DNA of 64,000 nucleotides, taken from contig NZ_CP152412.1 of NCBI RefSeq assembly GCF_038957035.1, forward strand, positions 7,932,501-7,996,500. The letters run 5' to 3'. How positions within the stretch are numbered: the first letter of the stretch is position 1; each line of letters begins with the position of its first letter. Both the position numbers and the translations under genes were made by a program. The DNA is from Bradyrhizobium sp. B097 (lineage in GTDB: Bacteria > Pseudomonadota > Alphaproteobacteria > Rhizobiales > Xanthobacteraceae). The notes beneath the pieces were generated by a model, which was not told the DNA's origin, ran no database searches, and saw nothing but the letters and a program-made list of their open reading frames with translations. This document shows, piece after piece, positions 50,831-59,516 of this stretch.

Positions 50831-52621
50831 CTAGTTCTGCACCCGCACGCCGAGCATCACGACCGTCGATGCCGAGCTCTGTCCGGCCAGGTTCGAATCC
50901 AGCCAGTCGCGGCGCAGCGTGCCCTTGATCCAGAGGCTGCGGGTCATCTTGTAGATCAGGTCGGCGGAGACCGAGTAGATCGTGTCGTTGCGGTTGTCGC
51001 CCTGGTAGTCGAGCGTGCCGTAGGTGAATTTGCCGATGCCGGTCAGCCAGCGGCGGAAGTCGTGGTCGACCTCGACGGTGTAGGTGCGCGACAGCACGCC
51101 GGAGGTGCCGGGCAGCGTGGTCTCGCCGAGCTGGGTGTCGGAATAGAATTTCGCCGTGGTCAGCGGCGTCGCGGTCCAGGTCAGCGACGCCGTCGTGAGC
51201 AGGCCCTCGAGCCGGTTGAGCCGTGGGTCGACGTAATCGCGCGCCGCGTAGCCGATCGAGATTTCGCCGAACAGAATCCGCGTGAATTCGAACGAGGTGC
51301 CGACCTTGGCGTAACCACCCGACGAATTGCGAGCGTAGCCGGAACGGTCGAAATAGAGATCGTGGAAGCGACTGTCGCCCTCCACTTCGATGAAGGGCTT
51401 TACCGCCGGGTTGAGCTCATAGCTGACGCGGCCGATGCCGCCATATTGCGTGAAGTTGCGGTCGTCGTTCGACGACGAGGTGCCGTCGGTCAGCTTCGAC
51501 CATTGGTAGTCGGTGCGGTCGACGGTGCCGCCGAGCGAGACCTGCATGCGGTTGAAGTGCTGGTCGATGCCGAAGGTGCCGCCGACCGTGGAGTAGAGCG
51601 GATATTTGGCGAGGCCGGCCTGCACGTTCGGGCTGCCGGGATTGTCGGTCGAAACCAGCAAGCGGGCCTGCGCCGTCAGATGCGTATCCCTCGACACATC
51701 GAGACGGCCGTCGATATGGCCGGTGAAGCTCGGACGGTCGACGTCGAGCGGCGCCGACAGCGGCGTGCCGTCAATCGGCGTGAGCTGGGAGCCGTAGCCG
51801 GTGAACGAGCCGCGCAGATCGGCGACGACGGCGTGGCGCTCCCAGTCCGACATCGCGACGAATTCCGGCGCGACCATGTAGAACGCCTTGCCCTGCGGCG
51901 AATTCAGACGGCCCGGATTGGTGTCGTAGCCGGCCATCACCTCGACCGCCGTCTTGACCATGAACGAGCCGGCGTAGTCGCCGACCGCGCCGAACGGATC
52001 GTCGTCGAGCTTGAGCCGCCTGCGCGGCGGCTGGCCGACGATGGTGCCGGCCATCGCCGGCGGCAGCGGCGGCTTGCTCGCGGTCTCCGACGGCGGGATC
52101 GACAGCCGCAACTGCCCGGCCGCGGTCAACGGCTGTGGCGTGGGCACCGGCGAGCCGGGTCCCGGCGGCGGCTTCGGCTTGGCCTGGCCCGGATAATATT
52201 TCGGCTTCAGGCGCTTCCGATTGAGCGAGTCATAGCCTGATGTCGCGGCGCCATTCGCGGCGGGGAGACCGTAGGTCGGGACCTGTCCGACGCGCTCCGA
52301 CGTTGATGCCGACGACGAGGCACGCCGGCCGGGATCGGCGTCGGGCAGCCTCAAGCCGTTGAGCGGATCCATGGCATCGGCCGTGGTCCGGCGCAGCGGC
52401 GAATCCTGTGTGATCACCTGGCTCTGGCGGCTCGGGCTGAACAAATCGGGCGTCACGGTCTGGGCGTTGGCGAGCCCGATCGTCGCGGTCAGCGCAAGAG
52501 CAGTCAGCAAAAGGCATGGCACAGCCACGCGAATGAAGCACTCGCGCCGATTTGGGCCGCTTGCTGGCCGCCGCAACACGATGGAAATACTCCAACGAAT
52601 CCATGTACTTGACGTACGCAT
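50831..52621 (-). CDS. Putative outer-membrane beta-barrel protein
   Basis: A 596-residue exported protein. A hydrophobic signal region lies around residues 30-53 ([22 protein letters not shown]). A Pro-rich linker follows (about 130-205), and the C-terminal about 380 residues alternate polar and aromatic residues as in barrels ([28 protein letters not shown] at the end). The family resembles BBP2-type barrels annotated as hypothetical in Bradyrhizobium. Start is uncertain: ATG 52621 gives a long n-region and no ribosome-binding site, and a GTG about 31 codons in would give a standard signal peptide. Confidence 0.8.
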   Translation of the reverse strand: MRTSSTWIRWSISIVLRRPASGPNRRECFIRVAVPCLLLTALALTATIGLANAQTVTPDLFSPSRQSQVITQDSPLRRTTADAMDPLNGLRLPDADPGRRASSSASTSERVGQVPTYGLPAANGAATSGYDSLNRKRLKPKYYPGQAKPKPPPGPGSPVPTPQPLTAAGQLRLSIPPSETASKPPLPPAMAGTIVGQPPRRRLKLDDDPFGAVGDYAGSFMVKTAVEVMAGYDTNPGRLNSPQGKAFYMVAPEFVAMSDWERHAVVADLRGSFTGYGSQLTPIDGTPLSAPLDVDRPSFTGHIDGRLDVSRDTHLTAQARLLVSTDNPGSPNVQAGLAKYPLYSTVGGTFGIDQHFNRMQVSLGGTVDRTDYQWSKLTDGTSSSNDDRNFTQYGGIGRVSYELNPAVKPFIEVEGDSRFHDLYFDRSGYARNSSGGYAKVGTSFEFTRILFGEISIGYAARDYVDPRLNRLEGLLTTASLTWTATPLTTAKFYSDTQLGETTLPGTSGVLSRTYTVEVDHDFRRWLTGIGKFTYGTLDYQGDNRNDTIYSVSADLIYKMTRSLWIKGTLRRDWLDSNLAGQSSASTVVMLGVRVQN

Positions 52622-52768
52622 CCCGCCGGGCGGCGAAAAACGTCGTTAATGGAGTTAAAACAATTATGGTTAATGAGCCGTTGAGGATCCGCCGCCGCGC
52701 GTCGCATCGCGGAATCGAACGTGCTAAGGGAGACGCCCGGGTGCAAAACCCCTCCCCTGGAATCCGAA

Positions 52769-53779
52769 ATGGCCAAATCGAAACCGCTGATGACCAAATC
52801 ATCCGGCCCCGATGACGGCGCCGTTCAATCGGCGCTCCGCACCCTCGATGCCGAAGCAAGCGGCGTCGCTGCGCTCTCTGCGGCGCTCAAGTCCGACCTC
52901 GGCGCGGCGTTCACGGCGGCGGCCGGACTGATCCGCAAGGCCAAGGGGCGGCTGATCGTCACCGGGCTCGGCAAGTCTGGCCATATCGGCCGCAAGATCG
53001 CCGCGACCTTCGCCTCCACCGGCACGCCGGCGTTCTTCGTGCACGCCGCCGAAGCCAGCCACGGCGATCTCGGCATGATCACGGCCGACGACGCGATCCT
53101 GGCGCTGTCATGGTCCGGCGAGCAGCCGGAGATGCGCAATCTGATCGCCTATGCGGCGCGCTTCGGCATCCCGCTGATCGCGATGACCGCCGACAAGGAC
53201 TCGACGCTGAGCAAGGCGGCCGACGTGCAGCTGACGCTGCCGAAGGCGCGCGAGGCCTGCCCGCATAATCTGGCGCCGACCACGTCCTCGCTGATGATGC
53301 TGGCGCTTGGCGATGCGTTGGCGATCGCGCTGCTCGAAGGCCGCGGCTTCACCTCGACCGATTTCAGCGTGCTGCATCCGGGCGGCAAGCTCGGCGCGCT
53401 CCTGAAATTTGCCCGCGACCTGATGCACAGCGGCGAGGCGCTGCCGCTGAAGCCGCTCGGTACCAAGATGTCTGACGCGCTGGTCGAGATGACCTCGAAG
53501 GGCTTCGGCTGCGTCGGCATCGTCGACCACCACGGCCATCTCGTCGGCATCGTCACCGACGGCGATCTGCGCCGGCAGCTGACGCGCCCCGACCTTTTGA
53601 CGCTGTCGGTCGACGAGGTCATGACCAAGACGCCGAAGACGATCGGCCGCGACACGCTGGCCGGCGAAGCGCTGGAACTGCTCAACGCCTCGAAGATCAC
53701 AACGCTGATCGTGACCGATGCGAAGAAGCCGGTCGGCATCGTCCATCTGCACGATCTGCTGCGCGCCGGCGTGGCGTAA
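52769..53779 (+). CDS. kdsD: Arabinose-5-phosphate isomerase (KpsF/GutQ family)
   Basis: A 336-residue enzyme converting ribulose 5-phosphate to arabinose 5-phosphate, the first step to Kdo for lipopolysaccharide. The SIS domain (about 40-190) has VTGLGKSGHIGRKIAAT, EASHGDLGMI and LSWSGEQPEM. Two CBS domains (about 220-336) follow. The His and Glu needed for catalysis are present in the HGDLG and EQPE contexts. The ATG at 52769 (MAKSKPLM) is chosen by length; a 16-residue extension is possible. Confidence 0.92.
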   Translation: MAKSKPLMTKSSGPDDGAVQSALRTLDAEASGVAALSAALKSDLGAAFTAAAGLIRKAKGRLIVTGLGKSGHIGRKIAATFASTGTPAFFVHAAEASHGDLGMITADDAILALSWSGEQPEMRNLIAYAARFGIPLIAMTADKDSTLSKAADVQLTLPKAREACPHNLAPTTSSLMMLALGDALAIALLEGRGFTSTDFSVLHPGGKLGALLKFARDLMHSGEALPLKPLGTKMSDALVEMTSKGFGCVGIVDHHGHLVGIVTDGDLRRQLTRPDLLTLSVDEVMTKTPKTIGRDTLAGEALELLNASKITTLIVTDAKKPVGIVHLHDLLRAGVA

Positions 53780-53788
53780 TTTCGCTTT

Positions 53789-53887
53789 GTCATTCCGGGG
53801 CGCGCCTCTTGGCGCGAGCCCGGAATCCATACTCACGATGATGGTTATGGATTCCGGGCTCGCCGCTTCGCGCCGCCCCGGAATGAC
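53789..53887. repeat. Palindromic repeat, second copy of the gltB-gltD element
   Basis: It starts GTCATTCCGGGGCGCGCCTC and ends CGCCGCCCCGGAATGAC, with inner arms GAATCCATA...TATGGATTC. It belongs to the same family as 48333-48427 and sits between kdsD and a convergent gene. Confidence 0.85.
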
Positions 53888-53889
53888 GA

Positions 53890-54429
53890 TTACCTCGGAA
53901 ACCGCGCCGCGGTCGCCTCAAGCGGCAGCGCCAGCGCGTTGGCGAGGTAGGAGACGGTGCGGTAGAAGCCGCACAGCAGGATGATCTCCAGCACCTGGTC
54001 GTCATCATAATGCGCCGACAGCGCCGCGTACTCCGCGTCATCCAGCGTCGCCCGCGCATGCAGCGCGTCAACCGCCGCGATCATCGCCTGTTCGGCCGGC
54101 GACCAGCAGTCGGCATCGGCCGCACCACGCACGGTGGCGTGGACCTGCTGCTCCGACAACCCGGCGGCGGCGCCGAACGCGGTGACATGCACGCCCCATT
54201 CATATTCGCATGCATTGAGCGCGCAGGTGCGGTCGATCACGATCTCGCGCTCCCGCAAGGGCAGCGGCCCACGGTCCAGCAGGCTGCCGCCGCGGAATTT
54301 CTCCCAGGCGCGCGGATGGCCCGCCATCATGCGGAACAGCACCAGCGGCGGCTTGCCGCGCATGATGCGATCGAAATGCTGTTGAACGTCCGCGGCGTAA
54401 GGCGGATCGAGCGGTGCGATGCGTGACAT
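53890..54429 (-). CDS. Carboxymuconolactone decarboxylase / AhpD-like protein
   Basis: A 179-residue helical protein of the CMD/AhpD superfamily: REREIVIDRTCALNACEYEWGVH carries the family Glu, two Cys five residues apart and the final His; LCGFYRTVSYLANAL is the C-terminal helix. Cys spacing differs from the CxxC of AhpD, so peroxidase function is uncertain. Divergent from an HxlR regulator, with a palindromic operator between them. Confidence 0.88.
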   Translation of the reverse strand: MSRIAPLDPPYAADVQQHFDRIMRGKPPLVLFRMMAGHPRAWEKFRGGSLLDRGPLPLREREIVIDRTCALNACEYEWGVHVTAFGAAAGLSEQQVHATVRGAADADCWSPAEQAMIAAVDALHARATLDDAEYAALSAHYDDDQVLEIILLCGFYRTVSYLANALALPLEATAARFPR

Positions 54430-54443
54430 GGGCAGATCTCGCT

Positions 54444-54483
54444 GCTACATTTACTGTAGCGTTACGCTACAATATCTGTAGCG
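54444..54483. promoter_or_regulatory. Tandem palindromic operator between CMD and HxlR genes
   Basis: Half-sites GCTACA and TGTAGC alternate: GCTACA-TTTAC-TGTAGC (54444-54460), the perfect TGTAGCG-TTA-CGCTACA (54455-54471), then CGCTACA-ATATC-TGTAGCG (54465-54483). Likely binding sites of the HxlR dimer, controlling both divergent genes. Confidence 0.75.
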
Positions 54484-54518
54484 ATTGACGCAAGCGAGAT
54501 TCATGGGGGATTCGCGAT

Positions 54519-54845
54519 ATGGCGAAGCAGGTTCCGACCGCAAAATCCGGCGTCCGCGGCTCACGGACCGGCCGCCCGATCATGGCGCTGCTCGATCTGC
54601 TCGGACGGCGCTGGACCTTGCGCATCGTCTGGGAGCTGCGCGAGGGCGCGCTGACCTCGCGCGCGCTACGCACCGCCTGCGACGAGGCGTCACCGACGAT
54701 CCTGCAGACGCGGTTGACCGAGCTGCGCGAGGCCGGCTTCGTCGAGCTGACAGATGACGGTTACAGCCTCACCGCGCTCGGCCGGGAGCTGTTTGCGACC
54801 TTCACCCCGCTCAATCGCTTCGCCGAGCGCTGGAGCAAGCGCTAA
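54519..54845 (+). CDS. HxlR-family winged-helix regulator
   Basis: A 108-residue regulator with the HxlR core: ALLDLLGRRWTLRIVWELREG, then TRLTELREAGFVEL as recognition/wing and DGYSLTALGREL. The ATG at 54519 has GGGGGA upstream. Divergent from the CMD-like gene 89 bp away with an inverted-repeat operator between. HxlR members with neighbouring CMD proteins often respond to reactive aldehydes or quinones; the inducer here is unknown and there is no conserved N-terminal Cys. Confidence 0.9.
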   Translation: MAKQVPTAKSGVRGSRTGRPIMALLDLLGRRWTLRIVWELREGALTSRALRTACDEASPTILQTRLTELREAGFVELTDDGYSLTALGRELFATFTPLNRFAERWSKR

Positions 54846-54848
54846 TTC

Positions 54849-54990
54849 TCTCCCTCTCCCCGTTCTTACGGGGAGAGGGTTGGGGTGAGGGGCTCCCTCC
54901 GCGAGCGAGCCGATAGTTGAGACCTGTACCCCCTCACCCGGATCGCATCTAACGATGCGATCCGACCTCTCCCCGCAAGCGGGGCGAGGT
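54849..54990. repeat. Dispersed CCTCTCCCC-type palindromic repeat
   Basis: CTCCCTCTCCCCGTTCTTAC begins it; CCCCTCACCCGGATCGCATC and GATGCGATCCGACCTCTCCC are internal arms. A related copy is at 55499-55619. Confidence 0.8.
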
Positions 54991-55014
54991 AAGCAAGAGC
55001 CTAGCTTAGCGAGC

Positions 55015-55461
55015 CTAAGCGATCGCCACCGTCAGGCTCGCGCCGTCGGCGCGGACCACTTTCACGCGGCTGCCGGCCGGCGCATCGGGGCCGGCGACGC
55101 GCCAGACCGTGTCGTCGATCCGCACCGTGCCCGAGCCATCGACGATCGGCTTCTCCAGCGTGAATTCGCGGCCGACCAGGGCTTCGTTGCGGCGGTTGAG
55201 GAACGGATTGGTCTTGCTTGCCTCGGTCGCGCCCCTGGCAAAATGCCGCCACGCCGGCACCGCGAGCGCGGCGAACACCGCGAACATCAGGAGCTGCGTC
55301 TGCCAGGACGGCGTGAAGACGAACGATAGCAGGCCGACCAGCAGCGCCGCTAGCCCGAGCCAGAACAGGAACACCCCGGGTGCCGCAAGCTCCAGCGCCA
55401 TCAGGATGAAGCCGAAGATCAGCCAGTTCCAGGTACCCAATGACGAAAACATCTCGGCCAT
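55015..55461 (-). CDS. NfeD-family membrane protein
   Basis: A 148-residue protein with two to three N-terminal membrane helices (about 10-70: WLIFGFILMALELAAPGVFLF; LLVGLLSFVF) and a C-terminal OB-fold (about 90-148, EALVGREFTLEKPIVDGSG ... WRVAGPDAPAGSRVKVV). The short NfeD1b form partners with SPFH/stomatin proteins, exactly the gene upstream. ATG at 55461 has AGAGGT. The longer frame to 55767 is a shadow. Confidence 0.92.
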   Translation of the reverse strand: MAEMFSSLGTWNWLIFGFILMALELAAPGVFLFWLGLAALLVGLLSFVFTPSWQTQLLMFAVFAALAVPAWRHFARGATEASKTNPFLNRRNEALVGREFTLEKPIVDGSGTVRIDDTVWRVAGPDAPAGSRVKVVRADGASLTVAIA

Positions 55462-55498
55462 GACGTGACCTCTACAATGCCTCCACAGCGGAGGTGAG

Positions 55499-55619
55499 CT
55501 CCCTCTCCCCTTGTGGGAGAGGGTTGGGATGAGGGGTGACAGTCTCTCCGCGGAAAGAGACCCCTCACCCGGATTGCATCTAGCGATGCAATCCGACCTC
55601 TCCCACAAGGGGAGAGGTG
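55499..55619. repeat. Dispersed CCTCTCCCC-type palindromic repeat, copy 2
   Basis: CCCTCTCCCCTTGTGGGAGA starts it, and the same CCCCTCACCCGGATTGCATC / GATGCAATCCGACCTCTCCC arms as at 54849-54990 occur. It lies between the SPFH and NfeD genes, within a probable operon. Confidence 0.8.
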
Positions 55620-55642
55620 AAGTAAGTACGCCGTCACGCCCT

Positions 55643-56647
55643 CTACCGCTGCGGCGGCACCGGCGGTGGCGGCGTTGGACCGGCCGACGGCACCGATCCG
55701 CCGCGCCGTGCGGCGGCCGCCGCGGATGCGGCACTCTCGCCGAAGGTGGCCTTGGCGATCTCGCCAATGCCGGCGAGCGAGCCGAGGATGCTGGTCGCCT
55801 CGATCGGCAGCATCAGCACTTTCTGGTTCGGCGAATCGGCCAATTGCCCGAACGCCTTGATGTATTTGTCGGCGATGAAATAGTTCAGCGCGGCGACATC
55901 GCCCTTGGCGATGGCATCGCTGACCATCTGGGTGGCTCTCGCCTCGGCTTCGGCGGAGCGCTCGCGCGCCTCGGCGTCGCGGAACGCAGCCTCCTTGCGG
56001 CCTTCAGCCTGCAGGATCTGGCCCTGCTTGGCGCCCTCGGCGCGCAGGATCTCGGACTGCCGCTGGCCCTCGGCCTGCAGGATGTCGGCGCGCTTGACGC
56101 GCTCGGCCTTCATCTGCCGGCCCATCGCCTCGACGAGGTCGGCCGGCGGCACGATGTCCTTGATCTCGATTCGGTTGACCTTGAGGCCCCAGGGCGAGAC
56201 CGCTGCGTCGACCACGCGCAGCAGCCGCTCGTTGATCTCGTCGCGATGCGACAGCACCTGGTCGAGATCCATCGAGCCCATCACCGAGCGGATGTTGGTC
56301 ATGGTCAGGACGATAATCGCCTGGTTGAGATTGGCGACCTCGTAGCTCGCCTTCGCCGCATCGAACACCTGGAAGAACGCAACGCCGTCCACCGTCACGG
56401 TGGCGTTGTCCTTGGTGATCACCTCCTGCTCGGGGATGTTGATCACCTGCTCCATCATGTTCATCTTGCGCCCGATGCGATCGAAGTAGGGCACGATCAG
56501 ATTGAGGCCGGGCGACAGCGTGCGGGTGTATTTGCCGAACCGCTCGATGGTCCAGTCATAGCCCTGCGGCACGGTCTTGATGCCGGCGAACAGCGTGACG
56601 ATGACGAGAAGAACAAGCGCGATCGCGAAAATATCGAAGCCAGTCAT
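55643..56647 (-). CDS. SPFH/stomatin-like membrane protein
   Basis: A 334-residue protein: one N-terminal hydrophobic segment (about 4-24), then an SPFH domain (about 25-200: [36 protein letters not shown]) and a long Ala/Glu-rich coiled coil (about 190-270), ending in a Pro-rich tail. It forms membrane oligomers in lipid microdomains and is thought to help membrane-protein quality control. ATG at 56647 with GGAGGA upstream. The NfeD partner lies 181 bp downstream, on the same strand. Confidence 0.93.
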   Translation of the reverse strand: MTGFDIFAIALVLLVIVTLFAGIKTVPQGYDWTIERFGKYTRTLSPGLNLIVPYFDRIGRKMNMMEQVINIPEQEVITKDNATVTVDGVAFFQVFDAAKASYEVANLNQAIIVLTMTNIRSVMGSMDLDQVLSHRDEINERLLRVVDAAVSPWGLKVNRIEIKDIVPPADLVEAMGRQMKAERVKRADILQAEGQRQSEILRAEGAKQGQILQAEGRKEAAFRDAEARERSAEAEARATQMVSDAIAKGDVAALNYFIADKYIKAFGQLADSPNQKVLMLPIEATSILGSLAGIGEIAKATFGESAASAAAAARRGGSVPSAGPTPPPPVPPQR

Positions 56648-56886
56648 GAAGTCCTCCAAGGCGCCGCGAGACCCGCGACACCGTCGCCAGGCACGGTCGT
56701 GCATTGGTCGGCAGGACCGCTCCGCCGGTTCAGCCGGCTGTTGTTCTCTCTAGCACATAGGAAGGGGTTGTCGGACTGCCAGATGCACGCAAGCTGAACA
56801 CGAGATGCAGCGAAGCTGAACGAAGCGCGGTGTCCGGTGTCACGGATCGTTAACAATCAGATCCAGCCCCCTTGGATCAAGCGGTG

Positions 56887-57924
56887 CTAGATCCAGCCCT
56901 GAAGCTCGCGCAGCACGAGCTGGCGGATCACGTCCATGCCGCCGTCGCTGTCGTTGAGGCAGGGGATGGCCGCGAACTGCTCGCCGCCATTGTGCCGAAA
57001 GATCTCGGCATTCTCCTGCGCGATCTCCTCCAGCGTCTCCAGGCAATCGGCGGAGAAGCCGGGCGTGACCACGGCAATCCGCCGCACGCCGTCCTTGGCG
57101 AGCTTCTCGACCGTCTTGTCGGTATAGGGCTGCAGCCACTCGGCATTGCCGAAGCGCGACTGGAAGGTGAGGATCAATCTATTGGCATCGAGCCCGAGCC
57201 GCTTGCGCAGCGCATCGGTCGTGGCGATGCACTGCGCCTGATAGGGATCGCCCTTGTCGACATATTCCTTCGGCATGCCGTGGAACGATGCGAGGATGAT
57301 CTCGGGCTGGAACGGCAACGTCGCGAGATGGTCATTGATCGAGACCGCGAGCGCCTCGATGTAGTCAGGATCATCGTAATAGGGCGGCGTCACCCGCAGG
57401 ATCGGCTGCGCGCGCATGCCGGCCAGCACGCGAAACGCCTCGTCGCAGACCGTCGCCGACGTCGCCGCCGAATATTGCGGATAGAGCGGCACCAGCAGCA
57501 GCCGGCCGCAGCCCTGCGCCGCCAGCGCCTCGATGCGCTCCTTGATCGACGGATTGCCATAGCGCATCGCCCAGTCGACTACGACGTGATCGTGATCGGC
57601 AATCGCCTCCGCCAGCTTTTCGGCCTGTGAGCGCGTGATGGTCTTCAGCGGCGACTCGTTCTTCGCGGTGTTCCAGATCTTCAGATAGTCGCGCGCCTTG
57701 CGGGCCGGGCGGACGCGCAGAATGATGCCGTTGAGGATCAGCTTCCAGAGCAGGCCCTGGTTCTCGATCACCCGCGGATCGGACAGGAATTCCCTCAGAT
57801 AGACCCGCACGCCCGCGGCATCGGCCGTATCCGGCGTGCCGAGATTGACCAGCAGCACGCCGACGCGTTCCGGCTTCGGCGCCGCGGCAGGCTTCGCGCT
57901 CTCGAAGGGGATCACCGTGCTCAT
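56887..57924 (-). CDS. hemH: Ferrochelatase
   Basis: A 345-residue enzyme inserting Fe(II) into protoporphyrin IX, the last step of heme synthesis. The active-site His is in ASFHGMPKEY, with the Glu in TFQSRFGNAEWLQPYT and the conserved N-terminus GVLLVNLGTPD. The N-terminal about 20 residues are a variable extension. Length matches proteobacterial HemH. Divergent from the MAPEG gene with 115 bp between. Confidence 0.96.
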   Translation of the reverse strand: MSTVIPFESAKPAAAPKPERVGVLLVNLGTPDTADAAGVRVYLREFLSDPRVIENQGLLWKLILNGIILRVRPARKARDYLKIWNTAKNESPLKTITRSQAEKLAEAIADHDHVVVDWAMRYGNPSIKERIEALAAQGCGRLLLVPLYPQYSAATSATVCDEAFRVLAGMRAQPILRVTPPYYDDPDYIEALAVSINDHLATLPFQPEIILASFHGMPKEYVDKGDPYQAQCIATTDALRKRLGLDANRLILTFQSRFGNAEWLQPYTDKTVEKLAKDGVRRIAVVTPGFSADCLETLEEIAQENAEIFRHNGGEQFAAIPCLNDSDGGMDVIRQLVLRELQGWI

Positions 57925-58039
57925 GATGGCGTTGCGCCTAAGGTCCTTCGCTTGGGGGCTTTGGGCTTCGCGCGTTGCTCCAACCTTGTCAAGCCGAGTG
58001 CCGGTTGGCTACGTTCCGGTCCGTGAATCGGGAGGAACC

Positions 58040-58438
58040 ATGACGATCGCCGAATGGTGCGTCTTCGGGACGCTGCTGCTCTCGCTGCTGACGATCGTAT
58101 CGGTGAAGTGGCCCGGCATCCACGGTTTTGACAATTCGAAACCACGCGATCCCGACTTCTACGACGACCCGATCCGCTCGCGCGCGCTCGGCGCCCACCA
58201 GAACGGCATCGAGGCCTTGCCGTTCTTCGCCTTCGCCGTGCTGCTCGCCGAATTCCGCGTCGGGCCGCTGCGGCTGATCGACGAGCTCGCGGTACTGTTC
58301 CTGATCGTGCGGATCGCCTACGTCCTCACCTATATCGGCAACCGCCCGACACTGCGCTCGATCCTCTGGAGCATCGGCTTTGCGATCAACATCGCGATCT
58401 TCTTCCTGCCGGCGATCAGGGGATATCTGACGAGTTGA
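58040..58438 (+). CDS. MAPEG-family membrane protein
   Basis: A 132-residue inner-membrane protein with four helices (about 5-25, 57-75, 82-100, 110-127). The MAPEG pattern is visible: RARGAHQNGIEALPFF-like sequence ALGAHQNGIEALPFFAFAVLLAE. The ATG at 58040 follows GGAGGAA. MAPEG proteins include eicosanoid/glutathione transferases; the bacterial role is unproven. Confidence 0.9.
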   Translation: MTIAEWCVFGTLLLSLLTIVSVKWPGIHGFDNSKPRDPDFYDDPIRSRALGAHQNGIEALPFFAFAVLLAEFRVGPLRLIDELAVLFLIVRIAYVLTYIGNRPTLRSILWSIGFAINIAIFFLPAIRGYLTS

Positions 58439-58455
58439 GCGAGGCAGCCCTGTTA

Positions 58456-58552
58456 TCCGTCATCCTGAGGTGCGAGCAGAGCGAGCCTCGAAGGATGCAC
58501 GGCCCCGCTGGTGGCCGTCGATCCTTCGAGACGGCGCTGACGCGCCTCCTCA
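58456..58552. repeat. Palindromic repeat, left part, interrupted by the IS5 element
   Basis: It starts TCCGTCATCCTGAGG, and its complement arm CCTC(CTCA)GGATGACGGA is completed only at 59489-59498, beyond the IS. Internal CGAAGGATG/CATCCTTCG-type arms are present. The element was whole before the insertion. Confidence 0.85.
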
Positions 58553-59485
58553 GAGTCTGACTCCAAATGAGCTGAGTATTTTCAGGGCGTAGCGAGGCGT
58601 CGGGTCAAGAGTCTGAGATGGGCTACGAGGAGCCAGGCGACCTCAGTTGAGGCGGAGCCCTCGAAATCTCTGGAGAGGCGGCGACACCTGCCGAACCACG
58701 CGAAGGTGCGCTCGACGACCCAGCGTCGTGGTAAGAGCTGGAAGCCTTTGACCCCAGGCGGCCGCTGAACGATCTCAATGGTCCATGGCCCGCAATGGGA
58801 GAGCGCGCCAACAAGCTGCTTTCCGCGATAAACCCGGTCAGCAAAGACATGACGCAGTTTCGGAAAGCGCTCTCGCACGCGCTCCAGTAAGGGGACTGCA
58901 CCATGCACGTCCTGAACATTGGCTGGGTGAACGTGGACGGCCAGCAAGAGACCGTTGGTATCGGTGACGATGTGCCGCTTACGTCCGTTAACACGTTTGC
59001 CCGGATCGAAGCCGCGCGGGCCGCCGGCTTGTGTCGTCGAAGCGCTCTGACTGTCGATGACGGCCGCCGTCGGTGTCGGCTTGCGGCCGAGTTTGCGCCG
59101 TGCCTGTCGGACCAGAGCCTTCACGATCCTGTGCCATCGGCGAGTATCGCGCCAAGTATAGAAATAACCTTGCACCGTCGAGTACGGCGGGAACTCCCGC
59201 GGCAGAGCGCGCCATTGGCAGCCGGTGGACAGAATGAACAAAATGGCCTCGACTACCTTGCGCAGATCAACCTTCCGCGGGCGGCCCAATCGACGCCGAC
59301 CCGGCAACTTCCTGGCTATCAGACGCCACTCCGCGTCGGTCATGTCGCTTGCATAGCGCAGTCCGTTCCGCAGATACTGAGCACGAGTGATTTTGGTCCA
59401 TGGCATGGTGCACTCCCTCGAATCTTTGCAAATCCGAAGGAATCACAGCCGACTGAAATCACTCACTGCTTTTTCGGTCAGGCTC
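58553..59485 (-). mobile_element. IS5-family insertion sequence (IS1031-like), intact
   Basis: A 933-bp element bounded by imperfect inverted repeats: GAGTCTGAC...TTTTCAG on the left and the complement GAGCCTGAC...ATTTCAG on the right, about 22 of 32 positions matching. It is flanked by a 3-bp TCA direct repeat (58550-58552, 59486-59488), the TNA duplication typical of the IS1031 group. The transposase frame is complete. It sits inside a palindromic repeat. Confidence 0.88.
58582..59406 (-). CDS. IS5-family transposase
   Basis: A 274-residue DDE transposase in one frame. An N-terminal DUF4096 DNA-binding-like region (DAEWRLIARKLPGRR, CQWRALPREFPPYSTV) precedes the catalytic core: Asp in AVIDSQS, Asp in VFADRVYRG, and Glu in RWVVERTFAW. 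No frameshift or stop interrupts it, so the element may be active. Start ATG at 59406. Confidence 0.93.
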   Translation of the reverse strand: MPWTKITRAQYLRNGLRYASDMTDAEWRLIARKLPGRRRLGRPRKVDLRKVVEAILFILSTGCQWRALPREFPPYSTVQGYFYTWRDTRRWHRIVKALVRQARRKLGRKPTPTAAVIDSQSASTTQAGGPRGFDPGKRVNGRKRHIVTDTNGLLLAVHVHPANVQDVHGAVPLLERVRERFPKLRHVFADRVYRGKQLVGALSHCGPWTIEIVQRPPGVKGFQLLPRRWVVERTFAWFGRCRRLSRDFEGSASTEVAWLLVAHLRLLTRRLATP

Positions 59486-59516
59486 TCAGGATGACGGATT
59501 ACTTGGAGTTAGGACC

